From JACZUI01 sp965216725 (lineage in GTDB: Bacteria; Actinomycetota; Acidimicrobiia; Spongiisociales; ZC4RG35): a stretch of 64,000 nt of DNA. The notes under the pieces are model-generated. The model did no database searches and was not told the origin of the DNA. It saw only the letters and a list, made by a program, of their open reading frames with translations. Made by a program: the position numbers and the translations under genes. Positions within the stretch are counted from its first letter, which is position 1; each line of letters starts with the position of its first letter. Positions 10,773-18,681 of the stretch are shown one piece after another. The stretch spans positions 1 to 64,000 of the forward strand of contig CBDCGI010000018.1 of assembly GCA_965216725.1 (NCBI GenBank). The letters run 5' to 3'.

Positions 10773-12089
10773 TCAGTCGCTGGTCTTCGATGTGTCGGTG
10801 AGGATCGTCCCGAGACGTCTCCGTCGCAAAAGTCCGTGGCCGGTGGTGCCGTATTCGCTATTGCCGGCCGGATCATCGTCGTCGGCCGAGTCCTCGTCAT
10901 CGGACGCGCTCTGCTCGCTCTCATCCAGCTGCGAGAAGACCTTCTCCAGGAAGGCCTCAGTGTCCTCTTCGACATCCTCAGCGGAAGCGTCAGCGTCTCC
11001 ATCCTCATTCAGAGCTGATGCGAAAACCCCGAGACGGCCACGGCGCTCGTCGGTCGGCTCGTCGTCGCCGTCGTCCTGGCTGCCTTCGGGGCGCCCCTCG
11101 TTACCGGGCTCGACCCACCAACTCTCGCTGTGGTTCACGTCGGACTCGGGCGAATCGTCAACGGAACCTACCGGATCCTGAGTCTCTGCAGCCCGATAGT
11201 CGGGCTCCGCTGAGACTGCGACCTCATCCAGTTGCCCTTCCTCAGGCTCGTCGCGGTCGAATGCCGGCCCTTCAAAAGGCCCTTCGTCGATGGAGGAGGA
11301 GACCTCCGCGGCCACCGGGTCTTCATGGGCGGTCGCGACTTCATCGTTCTCTCGAGTGACGGACTCGAACCCTTCGTCGCTGACGTCCTGAATCCGCTCC
11401 TCAGCCGCCCCACGGGCAGGACTGCCGTTAGGGGTCAGCAGGTCTCGCGCCGTGAGGTCGGCTGCGACCTTCGCCGTCCAGAACTCGGTTGTTCCCAAAC
11501 GGGCCGCCATCTCGGACACCGAAGACCCAGATCTGAGCTCACTGAGCAGTTTCCACGCGTCGCGGGAGACTGTGACCTCATCGCGTTCACCGAGATCTCG
11601 CTTCATGTGGATGACCCCGGCCATATCTGACAACAATGCCTCGACCTCGGCCCATTCGTCGGCCCGCCTCGAAGCGTCGGACAGCACAGACTCCAAATCA
11701 AATGAACTGGGCGCTCCGTAGGGAGATGTGACGTTCTCGGCCACCTCGAATTTGGTGCCCGAATGCGACAGTTGGTAAATGCTCTCGACTGTCATCTCTC
11801 TCAGCAGATCGACCAACTCCGGTTGGTCGGCCGCGACGGTCTCCATCACAGAGTGGTCGCTTTCAGCGGCTATCAGCTGTTCCCGAGCGACATACTGAGA
11901 GTTGACGAGATGGTCGCGGAGATCGTGGTCCGCGAACGTCGTGGCGAGGTCGATACCGCGCGGGCTGAAGAAGACTCGGCCGTTGATGCTCTCGCCTTCG
12001 ATTTCAAGGGCACCCATCTGCCCGGCTCGGGCGAGCAGTCGCAAAACTTCTTCGAGTGGGACAAATCCCAAATTTCCTGACAGGGCCAC
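10773..12089 (-). CDS. DUF4388 (PatA-like N-terminal) protein with a long acidic tail
   Basis: Residues 1-110 match the DUF4388 domain found in PatA-type and gliding/pilus signalling proteins (LSGNLGFVPLEEVLRLL, then GALEIEG and GRVFFSPRGIDLATT). A middle part to about residue 225 looks helical and winged-helix-like (SVSEMAARLGTTEFWTAKVA). Residues 230-438 are strongly acidic and low-complexity, ending in a basic patch (LLRRRRLG). The GTG start at 12089 has AAAGGAG upstream and replaces a longer frame. It lies between aroE and the prepilin peptidase. The partner is unknown. Confidence 0.78.
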   Translation of the reverse strand: MALSGNLGFVPLEEVLRLLARAGQMGALEIEGESINGRVFFSPRGIDLATTFADHDLRDHLVNSQYVAREQLIAAESDHSVMETVAADQPELVDLLREMTVESIYQLSHSGTKFEVAENVTSPYGAPSSFDLESVLSDASRRADEWAEVEALLSDMAGVIHMKRDLGERDEVTVSRDAWKLLSELRSGSSVSEMAARLGTTEFWTAKVAADLTARDLLTPNGSPARGAAEERIQDVSDEGFESVTRENDEVATAHEDPVAAEVSSSIDEGPFEGPAFDRDEPEEGQLDEVAVSAEPDYRAAETQDPVGSVDDSPESDVNHSESWWVEPGNEGRPEGSQDDGDDEPTDERRGRLGVFASALNEDGDADASAEDVEEDTEAFLEKVFSQLDESEQSASDDEDSADDDDPAGNSEYGTTGHGLLRRRRLGTILTDTSKTSD

Positions 12090-12149
12090 CTCAGCTACTC
12101 CTTTTCGGGAGATCCATGACCACCATTTCGTCCCCATACGTCAATGCCT

Positions 12150-12938
12150 TTAGGCGTTTCTCCCCGTCGCAGCCCTTGCCGCGCGCATCATCACGTCGAC
12201 CGGCGCCACTCGACGCGTCCACAACTCGAATGACGCCGAAGCTGCCCACACGAGAAACTCCACCCCATCCACGAATTCGATTCCTCTCGCTGCCGCCTCT
12301 GCGACGGCAGGCGTCCGGCTACGACCATACGCCAAGTCCACCAACCCAGCGGCCGACTCGACATTTGACCGCGGCAGCTGCTCTCCATGCATTCCCAGAG
12401 GTGTCGCGTTCACAAGTACCGAGCCGACAACCGGGACCCCCCATGGCACAGCCTCGACAAGATTCGACGATGCGGCCAGCGACTGCGCCTTAGACAGCGA
12501 CCGTGCACCGATATAGATCTCACGGTCACTGAGGGCGGCGATGACGGCGGCCGCCGCTCCCCCCGAGCCGAGCACCAGGATGGGCTCTGATCCGGGCCAT
12601 TTGTCATTGACAATCTTCGAGACGGCGTCGGCATCGGTGGAATGGCCGATCACCTTCGTGCCAGTCCGTGTCAGGGTGTTGGCAGAACCGGCCAACCTGG
12701 CAATGGGTGTGAGCTCATCTGCCAAACTCGCAGCGGCCGATTTGAGTGGCATGGTCACATTGATACCGGTGAGTTCGCCCCGGCGAATCTGATCTAGGTG
12801 AGTCTCGAGTATTCCTACGTCGGCCCGCACTCGGGAGTAACTCACCTCCAGTCCCAAGGACCCGAATGCAGCGGCGTGGATGTCGGGTGAGATCGAGTGC
12901 TCGATGGGGTCGCCGAGGACGGCCAGCCGATACGTCAC
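12150..12938 (-). CDS. aroE: Shikimate dehydrogenase
   Basis: Reduces 3-dehydroshikimate with NADPH. The 262-residue protein has the shikimate site SISPDIHAAAF, the catalytic Lys in NVTMPLK, the Asp in HSTDADA (usually NTDxxG, so slightly unusual), the nucleotide loop VLGSGGAAAAV and NATPLGMHG. It starts with GTG and follows mltG by 28 bases. It is part of the mltG-aroE-aroC-aroK-aroB operon. Confidence 0.92.
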   Translation of the reverse strand: MTYRLAVLGDPIEHSISPDIHAAAFGSLGLEVSYSRVRADVGILETHLDQIRRGELTGINVTMPLKSAAASLADELTPIARLAGSANTLTRTGTKVIGHSTDADAVSKIVNDKWPGSEPILVLGSGGAAAAVIAALSDREIYIGARSLSKAQSLAASSNLVEAVPWGVPVVGSVLVNATPLGMHGEQLPRSNVESAAGLVDLAYGRSRTPAVAEAAARGIEFVDGVEFLVWAASASFELWTRRVAPVDVMMRAARAATGRNA

Positions 12939-12966
12939 GCCGCAAGGTTATGCCCCTGGGCCGAGT

Positions 12967-14067
12967 TCAGCCGAGAACTCCGTCCTCACGCGCTTGGTTC
13001 ACGTTTGCGTTGTGCTCTTCGAGTGTTTCGGCAAACGCGTGGTGTCCTTCTGTGTCCGACAGCACATAGAAGAGGTACGGAGTGTCATCGGGATTCGCTG
13101 CCGCCTGGAGAGAAGTGACGCGAGGGGCGGCAATGGGAGTGGGTGGTAGCCCGGCAACAGCATATGTGTTGTAGGGAGAGTCCACGGTGTTGTCGAACCG
13201 GGTCACGTCACGCGTGTCCAATGCGTAGAGGACGGTGGCGTCGATATCCAGCTTCATCCCGATCTCGAGGCGGTTGTGGATGACACTCGAGATGATGGGG
13301 CGCTCCTCGTCCAAAAGAGCCTCAGACTCGATGAGTGATGCAATCACTACTCCGTCATACTCGGTTAGCCCGAGATCGGTGAGACGGGACCAATCGATGC
13401 TGGCAACGTGTTGCTCCATAGTGGACGACATCCTCTGCAGGATCTGCGCTGCGCTTGCCGACCTGCGGAACTCGTAGGTGTCGGGGAAGAGGATCCCCTC
13501 CCACTGCTGCAACGACGGCTCGTCGGAATCGGGCAAGAAGGCACTCGAGACGTCGCCTTCGAGGAGCGCATCCTCGAAGGCCTGGTAATCGTGGGGGCTG
13601 GCCTGGGCAAGGGATTCGAGGATTTCCGGGACTCTGAGGCCTTCGATCACCGTCACGCGGTAGACGTCCGCCACCGGTCCGACAACGATCATCGCCACCA
13701 CCTCACCGGGATCCATCAGAGTCTCGAACTCATAGGTTCCAGCTTTCAGGCTCGCCGCGGAGTCGGTCTCCCTCACCGCAGCCTCAAACTCGAGAGAGGA
13801 GCGGACAACACCCTGCCCAGCAAGGATTGCTCCGATGTCACGTGCAGTCGAGCCGGAAGGAATGTTGACGGTTACCGCGACTCCGGGCGTTATCGCGGCA
13901 GCGCCCGTCGAAGTGTCGTCGGACGCGACCCGATCACCGACTGTTCTGCCCAAGTACGACGCGCCTCCGACGACTGCAACCGCGGCTCCGACGACGATGG
14001 CAACCGTTATCAATAGCCTGGCGAATCTCCCCCAGGGCGATGGCTCGGGTACCGGCTCGAATGTCAT
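12967..14067 (-). CDS. mltG: Endolytic murein transglycosylase MltG (YceG-like)
   Basis: Cuts nascent peptidoglycan strands at the membrane. The 366-residue protein has a short cytosolic start, one membrane helix (residues 14-37), a LysM-like segment and the YceG catalytic domain. The catalytic Glu is in VIASLIESEALLDEERPI. NRLEIGMKLDIDATVLYAL and GLPPTPIAAP follow as expected. It overlaps ruvX upstream by four bases. Confidence 0.94.
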   Translation of the reverse strand: MTFEPVPEPSPWGRFARLLITVAIVVGAAVAVVGGASYLGRTVGDRVASDDTSTGAAAITPGVAVTVNIPSGSTARDIGAILAGQGVVRSSLEFEAAVRETDSAASLKAGTYEFETLMDPGEVVAMIVVGPVADVYRVTVIEGLRVPEILESLAQASPHDYQAFEDALLEGDVSSAFLPDSDEPSLQQWEGILFPDTYEFRRSASAAQILQRMSSTMEQHVASIDWSRLTDLGLTEYDGVVIASLIESEALLDEERPIISSVIHNRLEIGMKLDIDATVLYALDTRDVTRFDNTVDSPYNTYAVAGLPPTPIAAPRVTSLQAAANPDDTPYLFYVLSDTEGHHAFAETLEEHNANVNQAREDGVLG

Positions 14068-14468
14068 GTTCTACCGTCCAAATAGTCTTGAAGGATGATT
14101 GCGGCGGCCATCCGATCGACTTCGGCTCTGCGCTCCCGTCTCTTCAAGCCTGCAGCCAGGAGCCGTTGCTCGGCGATCCGCGAAGTGAAGCGCTCGTCGC
14201 GAAAGACGACTTCCACCCCGGTTTGACGTCGCAACTCGGCACCAAAGTTCCGAGCATCTTCGGCTGACCGACCCTCGAGGCCGCCGAGTCCGACGGGAAG
14301 CCCAATGACAACCGTCTCGATACCCTCTTCATCAACCAGCTCGGCGATCCGCACCAGGGCCTCGCTCCTGTCCACGACCTCCAGTGGAGTTGCTCCCAGG
14401 CCAAGAGGGTCGGACCAGGCAATCCCGACGCGTCTGGTACCGCAGTCGATTCCGAGGATCCGCGTCAC
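14064..14468 (-). CDS. ruvX: Putative Holliday junction resolvase / pre-16S rRNA nuclease
   Basis: YqgF-family RNase H-fold nuclease, linked to 16S rRNA 5' maturation. The 134-residue protein has the acidic residue in LGIDCGTRRVGIA, VIGLPVGLGG and the second acid in FRDERFTS. Its GTG start overlaps the alaS stop (GTGA) and its stop overlaps mltG (ATGA). The alaS-ruvX-mltG order is common in actinobacteria and Firmicutes. Confidence 0.93.
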   Translation of the reverse strand: MTRILGIDCGTRRVGIAWSDPLGLGATPLEVVDRSEALVRIAELVDEEGIETVVIGLPVGLGGLEGRSAEDARNFGAELRRQTGVEVVFRDERFTSRIAEQRLLAAGLKRRERRAEVDRMAAAIILQDYLDGRT

Positions 14469-17089
14469 CGGGCTCCCAGGGTCGCCTCGACGGTCTTGGC
14501 TGCCTTGGCAATGGCATCCTCGATCTTCGAACCCTCGGGGCCACCTGCCTGCGCCAACTCCGGGTCTCTGGATCCGCCGCCCCCGAGAGCGGCAGCGGAG
14601 TCCCGAATCAGCTCCCCTGCGGACAGGCCAGCCTCGACCAAATCCCGAGTCAGCACACCGATGATGGCGCCTTTCCCGGAGGTGGTCGCCCCGAGGATCA
14701 CCACCGAGGAGCCGGGCAGTCGATCGCGAACACCGAGAGCCAGCTCTCGAAGTTGGGCCCCTCCCATCTCTCCGACGGCGCCCACTACATGAGTCACGTC
14801 TCCCGTCAAGTTCGCTGAGCCGGCAAGGTCTGCAGCAAGTTCGCTTGTTCTCTGGGCCCGGATCGAATCCAGCTCGTTTTCGAGGCCGCGCGACTTGTCG
14901 AGTAGGACCTCCACTCGTTCTTTCACCTCGCCGGAGGGCACCTTCAGCATTCGACCTAGGTCATCCATCCGGTTTCTCAGCTCAACCAGATGCCCGTAAG
15001 CAGCCAGGCCCGTGAGCGCCTCGATGCGACGCATGTTGGATCCAATCGATGACTCCCCGGTGATGAGGAGAGGACCCACCTCGCCACCGGTTGACGTGTG
15101 GGTGCCTCCGCAGAATTCGATGGAGAAATCACCGACCTCCACCACGCGCACCGTTTCACCGTACTTGTCGCCGAAGAAGGCGATCGCGCCCATCGCCTCG
15201 GCTTCGTCTTTACTCGTAACCGTGGTCTCCACTCCGGGATTGGCGATCAGATTCTCATTGACGACGCCTTCCACCGCAGTCATCTCTTCTTTGCTCATTT
15301 GGGCAAAATGGGAGAAGTCGAAACGGAGCCTTCCCGCCTCCACCAGTGATCCCGCCTGGGCAGCGTGCTCACCCAACACGTGGCGAAGTGCCCAGTGGAG
15401 GACGTGAGTGCCGGTGTGGCTCTTGCGTATTGCATCTCGCCGCGGCGAGTCGATCGCGGCCTCGACGTCCTGGCCAACCAGGACCTGGCCTTGGATCACC
15501 TTTCCCCGATGGCCGTGGAGCCCCTGGATTGCGTGCTGGGTATCCGAGACGGCGATCCTGCCGGTCTCCGACTCGATCACACCCACGTCTCCTACCTGTC
15601 CCCCGGCCTCTGCGTAGAACGGCGTGCGGTCGAGGAACAGCTCGACCGTCTGGCCCATTTCGGCGCGCTCCACAGTTTCTCCTTCGTGGAGCATTGACAG
15701 GATTACCCCGGACGACCGCTCTCTTTCGTAGCCCACGAACTGTGTGAGCCCGGTGGCTTCGAGCACCGCCCGATAGACCTTTTCGGCCGTGGCCGCCGCG
15801 CCTGCTCCCTTCCAAGCCGCTCGCGCCCGTTCCTTCTGTTCTTCCATTGCAGACTCGAACCCCTTGCGATCCACTTCGACTCCTCGTTCCGAAGCAATCT
15901 CCTCGGTCAACTCGACGGGAAAGCCATAGGTGTCGTGCAACTTGAAGGCGGTGTCTCCCGAGATGGTGCCGGCATCGTCGTCCAACTCGGTATCCAGCAG
16001 TTGATGGCCTGACTCCAACGTCCGTCGGAATCTCTCCTCCTCACGAGTGACCACGTCCCCGATGAAGTCCGCACGGTCGGCAAGCTCGGTGTACCAATCA
16101 CCCATCGCTTCGATCGTTGCGTTGACCAAGCGAGGCAGGATCAGCCCTTTGCCCCCGTACAGCCAGGCGTGCCGCACTGCGCGCCGCAGGACTCGCCGCA
16201 GCACATACCCCCTCCCCTCATTAGAGGGGATCACGCCATCTCCGATGAGGAATGTCACCGTGCGACCGTGGTCGGCAAGAATCCGCAGGGAGATATCCGA
16301 CCGCTCAGAATCGCCGTAGACGAGACCCGTGTAATCGGCAGCTGCATCCCGCACGTGTTTCGTGGTGTCGATGTCGAATACTGAATCGACGTCCTGGAGT
16401 ATCGCCATCATCCTGTCGAGCCCCATCCCGGTGTCTATGTTCTTCGCCGGTAGATCACCCACGACGTGGTACGGCTCGTCCTGGATGTTCTGCATGAAGA
16501 CCAGATTCCAGAATTCGAAGTAGCGGTCCTCGCCACCTCCTACCGGGCCACCCTCATCACCGAAGTCGGGACCCCGGTCCCAAAACAGCTCCGACGATGG
16601 CCCACAAGGCCCAGGAACACCCATCTGCCAGAAGTTGTCCTTTCCTCCGTCCTGTACCCGCTCCGGAGGCACGCCAACCCCATCGACCCAGATCGCTCGA
16701 GCCTCATCATCGGTGTCATAGACCGTGTACCAGAGCCGTTCCGGATCCAGGCCCATGATCTCGGTGGAGAACTCATATGCCCAGCTGATGGCCTGCTCTT
16801 TGAAGTAGTCGCCAAAGCTGAAATTGCCCAGCATCTCGAAAAAGGACAAATGACGCTTTGTGGTTCCGATGATGTCGATGTCGACCGTGCGCACGACCTT
16901 CTGCACCGTGACCGCTCGATCCCAAGGAGCAGGTTCGTCTCCGAGGAAATAGGGCTTGAAAGGCACCATGCCCGCGTTCGTGAGCAACAGCGTCGGGTCG
17001 GTCGGGATCAAGGAGGCAGAGGGCCTCAACGCGTGATCTCGCTCGCCGAAAAATGAAGTGAAGCTCTGTCGTAGCTCGTGACTGTTCAG
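14465..17089 (-). CDS. alaS: Alanyl-tRNA synthetase, with a CTG start codon
   Basis: Charges tRNA-Ala and edits Ser/Gly. The 874-residue protein has the class II catalytic core (SLIPTDPTLLLTNAGMVPFK), editing-domain zinc ligands HTGTH and CGGTH, and a C-terminal oligomerisation/DHHA1 part with a GGGGS-like motif. The first ATG/GTG/TTG in frame (TTG 17029) would remove conserved residues. Family homology starts at NSHELRQSFTSFFGERDH, encoded from CTG at 17089. AAGGA lies about six bases before it, and a stop (TAA) lies further upstream with no ATG, GTG or TTG between. Confidence 0.95.
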   Translation of the reverse strand: MNSHELRQSFTSFFGERDHALRPSASLIPTDPTLLLTNAGMVPFKPYFLGDEPAPWDRAVTVQKVVRTVDIDIIGTTKRHLSFFEMLGNFSFGDYFKEQAISWAYEFSTEIMGLDPERLWYTVYDTDDEARAIWVDGVGVPPERVQDGGKDNFWQMGVPGPCGPSSELFWDRGPDFGDEGGPVGGGEDRYFEFWNLVFMQNIQDEPYHVVGDLPAKNIDTGMGLDRMMAILQDVDSVFDIDTTKHVRDAAADYTGLVYGDSERSDISLRILADHGRTVTFLIGDGVIPSNEGRGYVLRRVLRRAVRHAWLYGGKGLILPRLVNATIEAMGDWYTELADRADFIGDVVTREEERFRRTLESGHQLLDTELDDDAGTISGDTAFKLHDTYGFPVELTEEIASERGVEVDRKGFESAMEEQKERARAAWKGAGAAATAEKVYRAVLEATGLTQFVGYERERSSGVILSMLHEGETVERAEMGQTVELFLDRTPFYAEAGGQVGDVGVIESETGRIAVSDTQHAIQGLHGHRGKVIQGQVLVGQDVEAAIDSPRRDAIRKSHTGTHVLHWALRHVLGEHAAQAGSLVEAGRLRFDFSHFAQMSKEEMTAVEGVVNENLIANPGVETTVTSKDEAEAMGAIAFFGDKYGETVRVVEVGDFSIEFCGGTHTSTGGEVGPLLITGESSIGSNMRRIEALTGLAAYGHLVELRNRMDDLGRMLKVPSGEVKERVEVLLDKSRGLENELDSIRAQRTSELAADLAGSANLTGDVTHVVGAVGEMGGAQLRELALGVRDRLPGSSVVILGATTSGKGAIIGVLTRDLVEAGLSAGELIRDSAAALGGGGSRDPELAQAGGPEGSKIEDAIAKAAKTVEATLGAR

Positions 17090-17137
17090 GAGTCGTCCTT
17101 GGGTTGGGACGGCGCGAGGTTAACGACCCGGGCCTTC

Positions 17138-17311
17138 CTAACCGGTACGTTTGGGACGCATGGCCTTGGCCCCCAGATCGAGGACGTCGGCGCCGGTTCG
17201 GATCGCAGCGCTTTTCAGTTGCTCGGGTTCTGGCGTCTTTCCCAGGGCTCGTATGACTACTACGGCGCCGGCAACGGTGCCGGCAACAAACCACCAGATC
17301 CGCTCCAGCAT
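17138..17311 (-). CDS. Small membrane protein between rarA and alaS
   Basis: A 57-residue protein, MLERIWWFVAGTVAGAVVVI then a basic/amphipathic tail ending AMRPKRTG. One membrane helix is clear at residues 5-22, with the tail probably cytosolic. Small one-helix proteins sit at this position, upstream of alaS, in many actinobacteria. I infer kinship from position and layout only. The gene starts 10 bases after the rarA stop and has no strong ribosome binding site. Function unknown. Confidence 0.55.
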   Translation of the reverse strand: MLERIWWFVAGTVAGAVVVIRALGKTPEPEQLKSAAIRTGADVLDLGAKAMRPKRTG

Positions 17312-17321
17312 GAGCCGAAAG

Positions 17322-18677
17322 CTAGCGGTTCGTCTGGGGTCTTGCTCTTCCCAGGACCCGGTCGATGCGGGAGAGACGATCGGCGATCTCGGCCTCGGCA
17401 CCGGAGGTGCCCGGCTGATAGAAGGCCTCCGGATCAATTCCGTCGGGGAAATACTGCTGAGCGACCACCCCGCCCTCGTAGTCGTGCGAGTACCGGTAGT
17501 CGTCGCCATGACCGAGCTCGGAGGCCCCTTGGTATCCGGTGGACCGAAGATGAACGGGCACGCTGGGAGTGGGTCCGTCCCGCACGTAACTTCTGGCAGC
17601 TGTCATCGCTGAACCGATCGCGTTGGATTTCGGGGCTGTCGCCAGGTAGATGGTCGCGTGCGACAGGTGGTACGCAGCTTCCGGCAATCCGCAGTACGAC
17701 AATGCATCCGCCGCTGCTGTGGCGACCATCAGGCCTTGCGAGTCGGCCAAACCGACATCCTCCGACGCCAGGATCATCAGCCTCCTCGCAATGAATTCTG
17801 GATCCTCACCTCCCTCGAGCATGAGGAACAGCCAATAGAGGGCAGCGTCTACGTCGGAGCCTCTGACACTCTTGATGAACGCTGAGATCACGTCGTAGTG
17901 GGAGTCGCCGGCGCGGTCGTATCTGACGATCCTGCGTTGGAGAGCCTCGCCCACGTCGGCCAGCTCGATCCTCCTCCGATCCTCACCGGCGGCGAGGATC
18001 GCGGCCACTTCCAAGGAGTTGAGAGCCTGGCGAGCGTCACCTCCTGTGCGAATTGCCAGCTCAGAGGCCGCGGCATCGTCCAGCAACAGTCCCAGGGAAC
18101 CCAGGCCGCGCTCTTGGTCATCCAGCGCCCGGTTGAGCAGAGCGAGTATGTCGCTTTGGTCGAGAGGCTCGAGCCGGAACAGGGTCATTCGCGATATCAG
18201 AGGTGTGTTCACCTCGAAATAGGGGTTCTCAGTTGTTGCCCCGATGAGCGTCAAGGTTCCGTCCTCGACGCCGGGCAGAAGGGCGTCCTGTTGGTTCTTG
18301 GCAAAACGGTGTATCTCGTCAAGAAACAGGACCGTCCGCCTCTCGTCGGTCTCCAACGCTCGGCGAGCTGTGGCCAATACTTCCCTGATGTCTTTCACGC
18401 CGGCCGATGTCGCCGACAACGTCTCGAAACCGGCGTTGGCGTGGCCGGCAACCAGACGAGCCAGGGTGGTCTTTCCGGTGCCAGGTGGGCCCCACAAAAG
18501 CATCGAGATCGGGTGTCCGGTCTCGACCACGCGACGGAACGCAGAGCCTTGCCCGAGAAGGGCGGCCTGGCCCACCACTTCGCCGAGGTCCCGCGGGCGC
18601 ATCCGCGTCGCCAACGGAGCCGCTTGATGAGCCGCTGTTTCAGCTCTCGAAGAAAACAAGCTCTCTTCGCCGGTGAT
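17322..18677 (-). CDS. rarA: Replication-associated recombination protein A (MgsA/RarA AAA+ ATPase)
   Basis: AAA+ clamp-loader-like ATPase acting at stalled forks. It has Walker A GPPGTGKTT, Walker B VLFLDEIHRF, sensor ATTENPYFE and the C-terminal MgsA/RarA tetramer region (SEDVGLADSQGL, PKSNA, HLRSTGYQGA). About 451 residues. The start is unclear. GAGGAGGAG lies seven bases before an ATC at 18677, giving ITGEESLFSSRAET. TTG at 18695 and TTG at 18659 are the canonical alternatives. It overlaps or abuts the aspS stop. Confidence 0.9.
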   Translation of the reverse strand: MTGEESLFSSRAETAAHQAAPLATRMRPRDLGEVVGQAALLGQGSAFRRVVETGHPISMLLWGPPGTGKTTLARLVAGHANAGFETLSATSAGVKDIREVLATARRALETDERRTVLFLDEIHRFAKNQQDALLPGVEDGTLTLIGATTENPYFEVNTPLISRMTLFRLEPLDQSDILALLNRALDDQERGLGSLGLLLDDAAASELAIRTGGDARQALNSLEVAAILAAGEDRRRIELADVGEALQRRIVRYDRAGDSHYDVISAFIKSVRGSDVDAALYWLFLMLEGGEDPEFIARRLMILASEDVGLADSQGLMVATAAADALSYCGLPEAAYHLSHATIYLATAPKSNAIGSAMTAARSYVRDGPTPSVPVHLRSTGYQGASELGHGDDYRYSHDYEGGVVAQQYFPDGIDPEAFYQPGTSGAEAEIADRLSRIDRVLGRARPQTNR

Positions 18678-18681
18678 CGGA

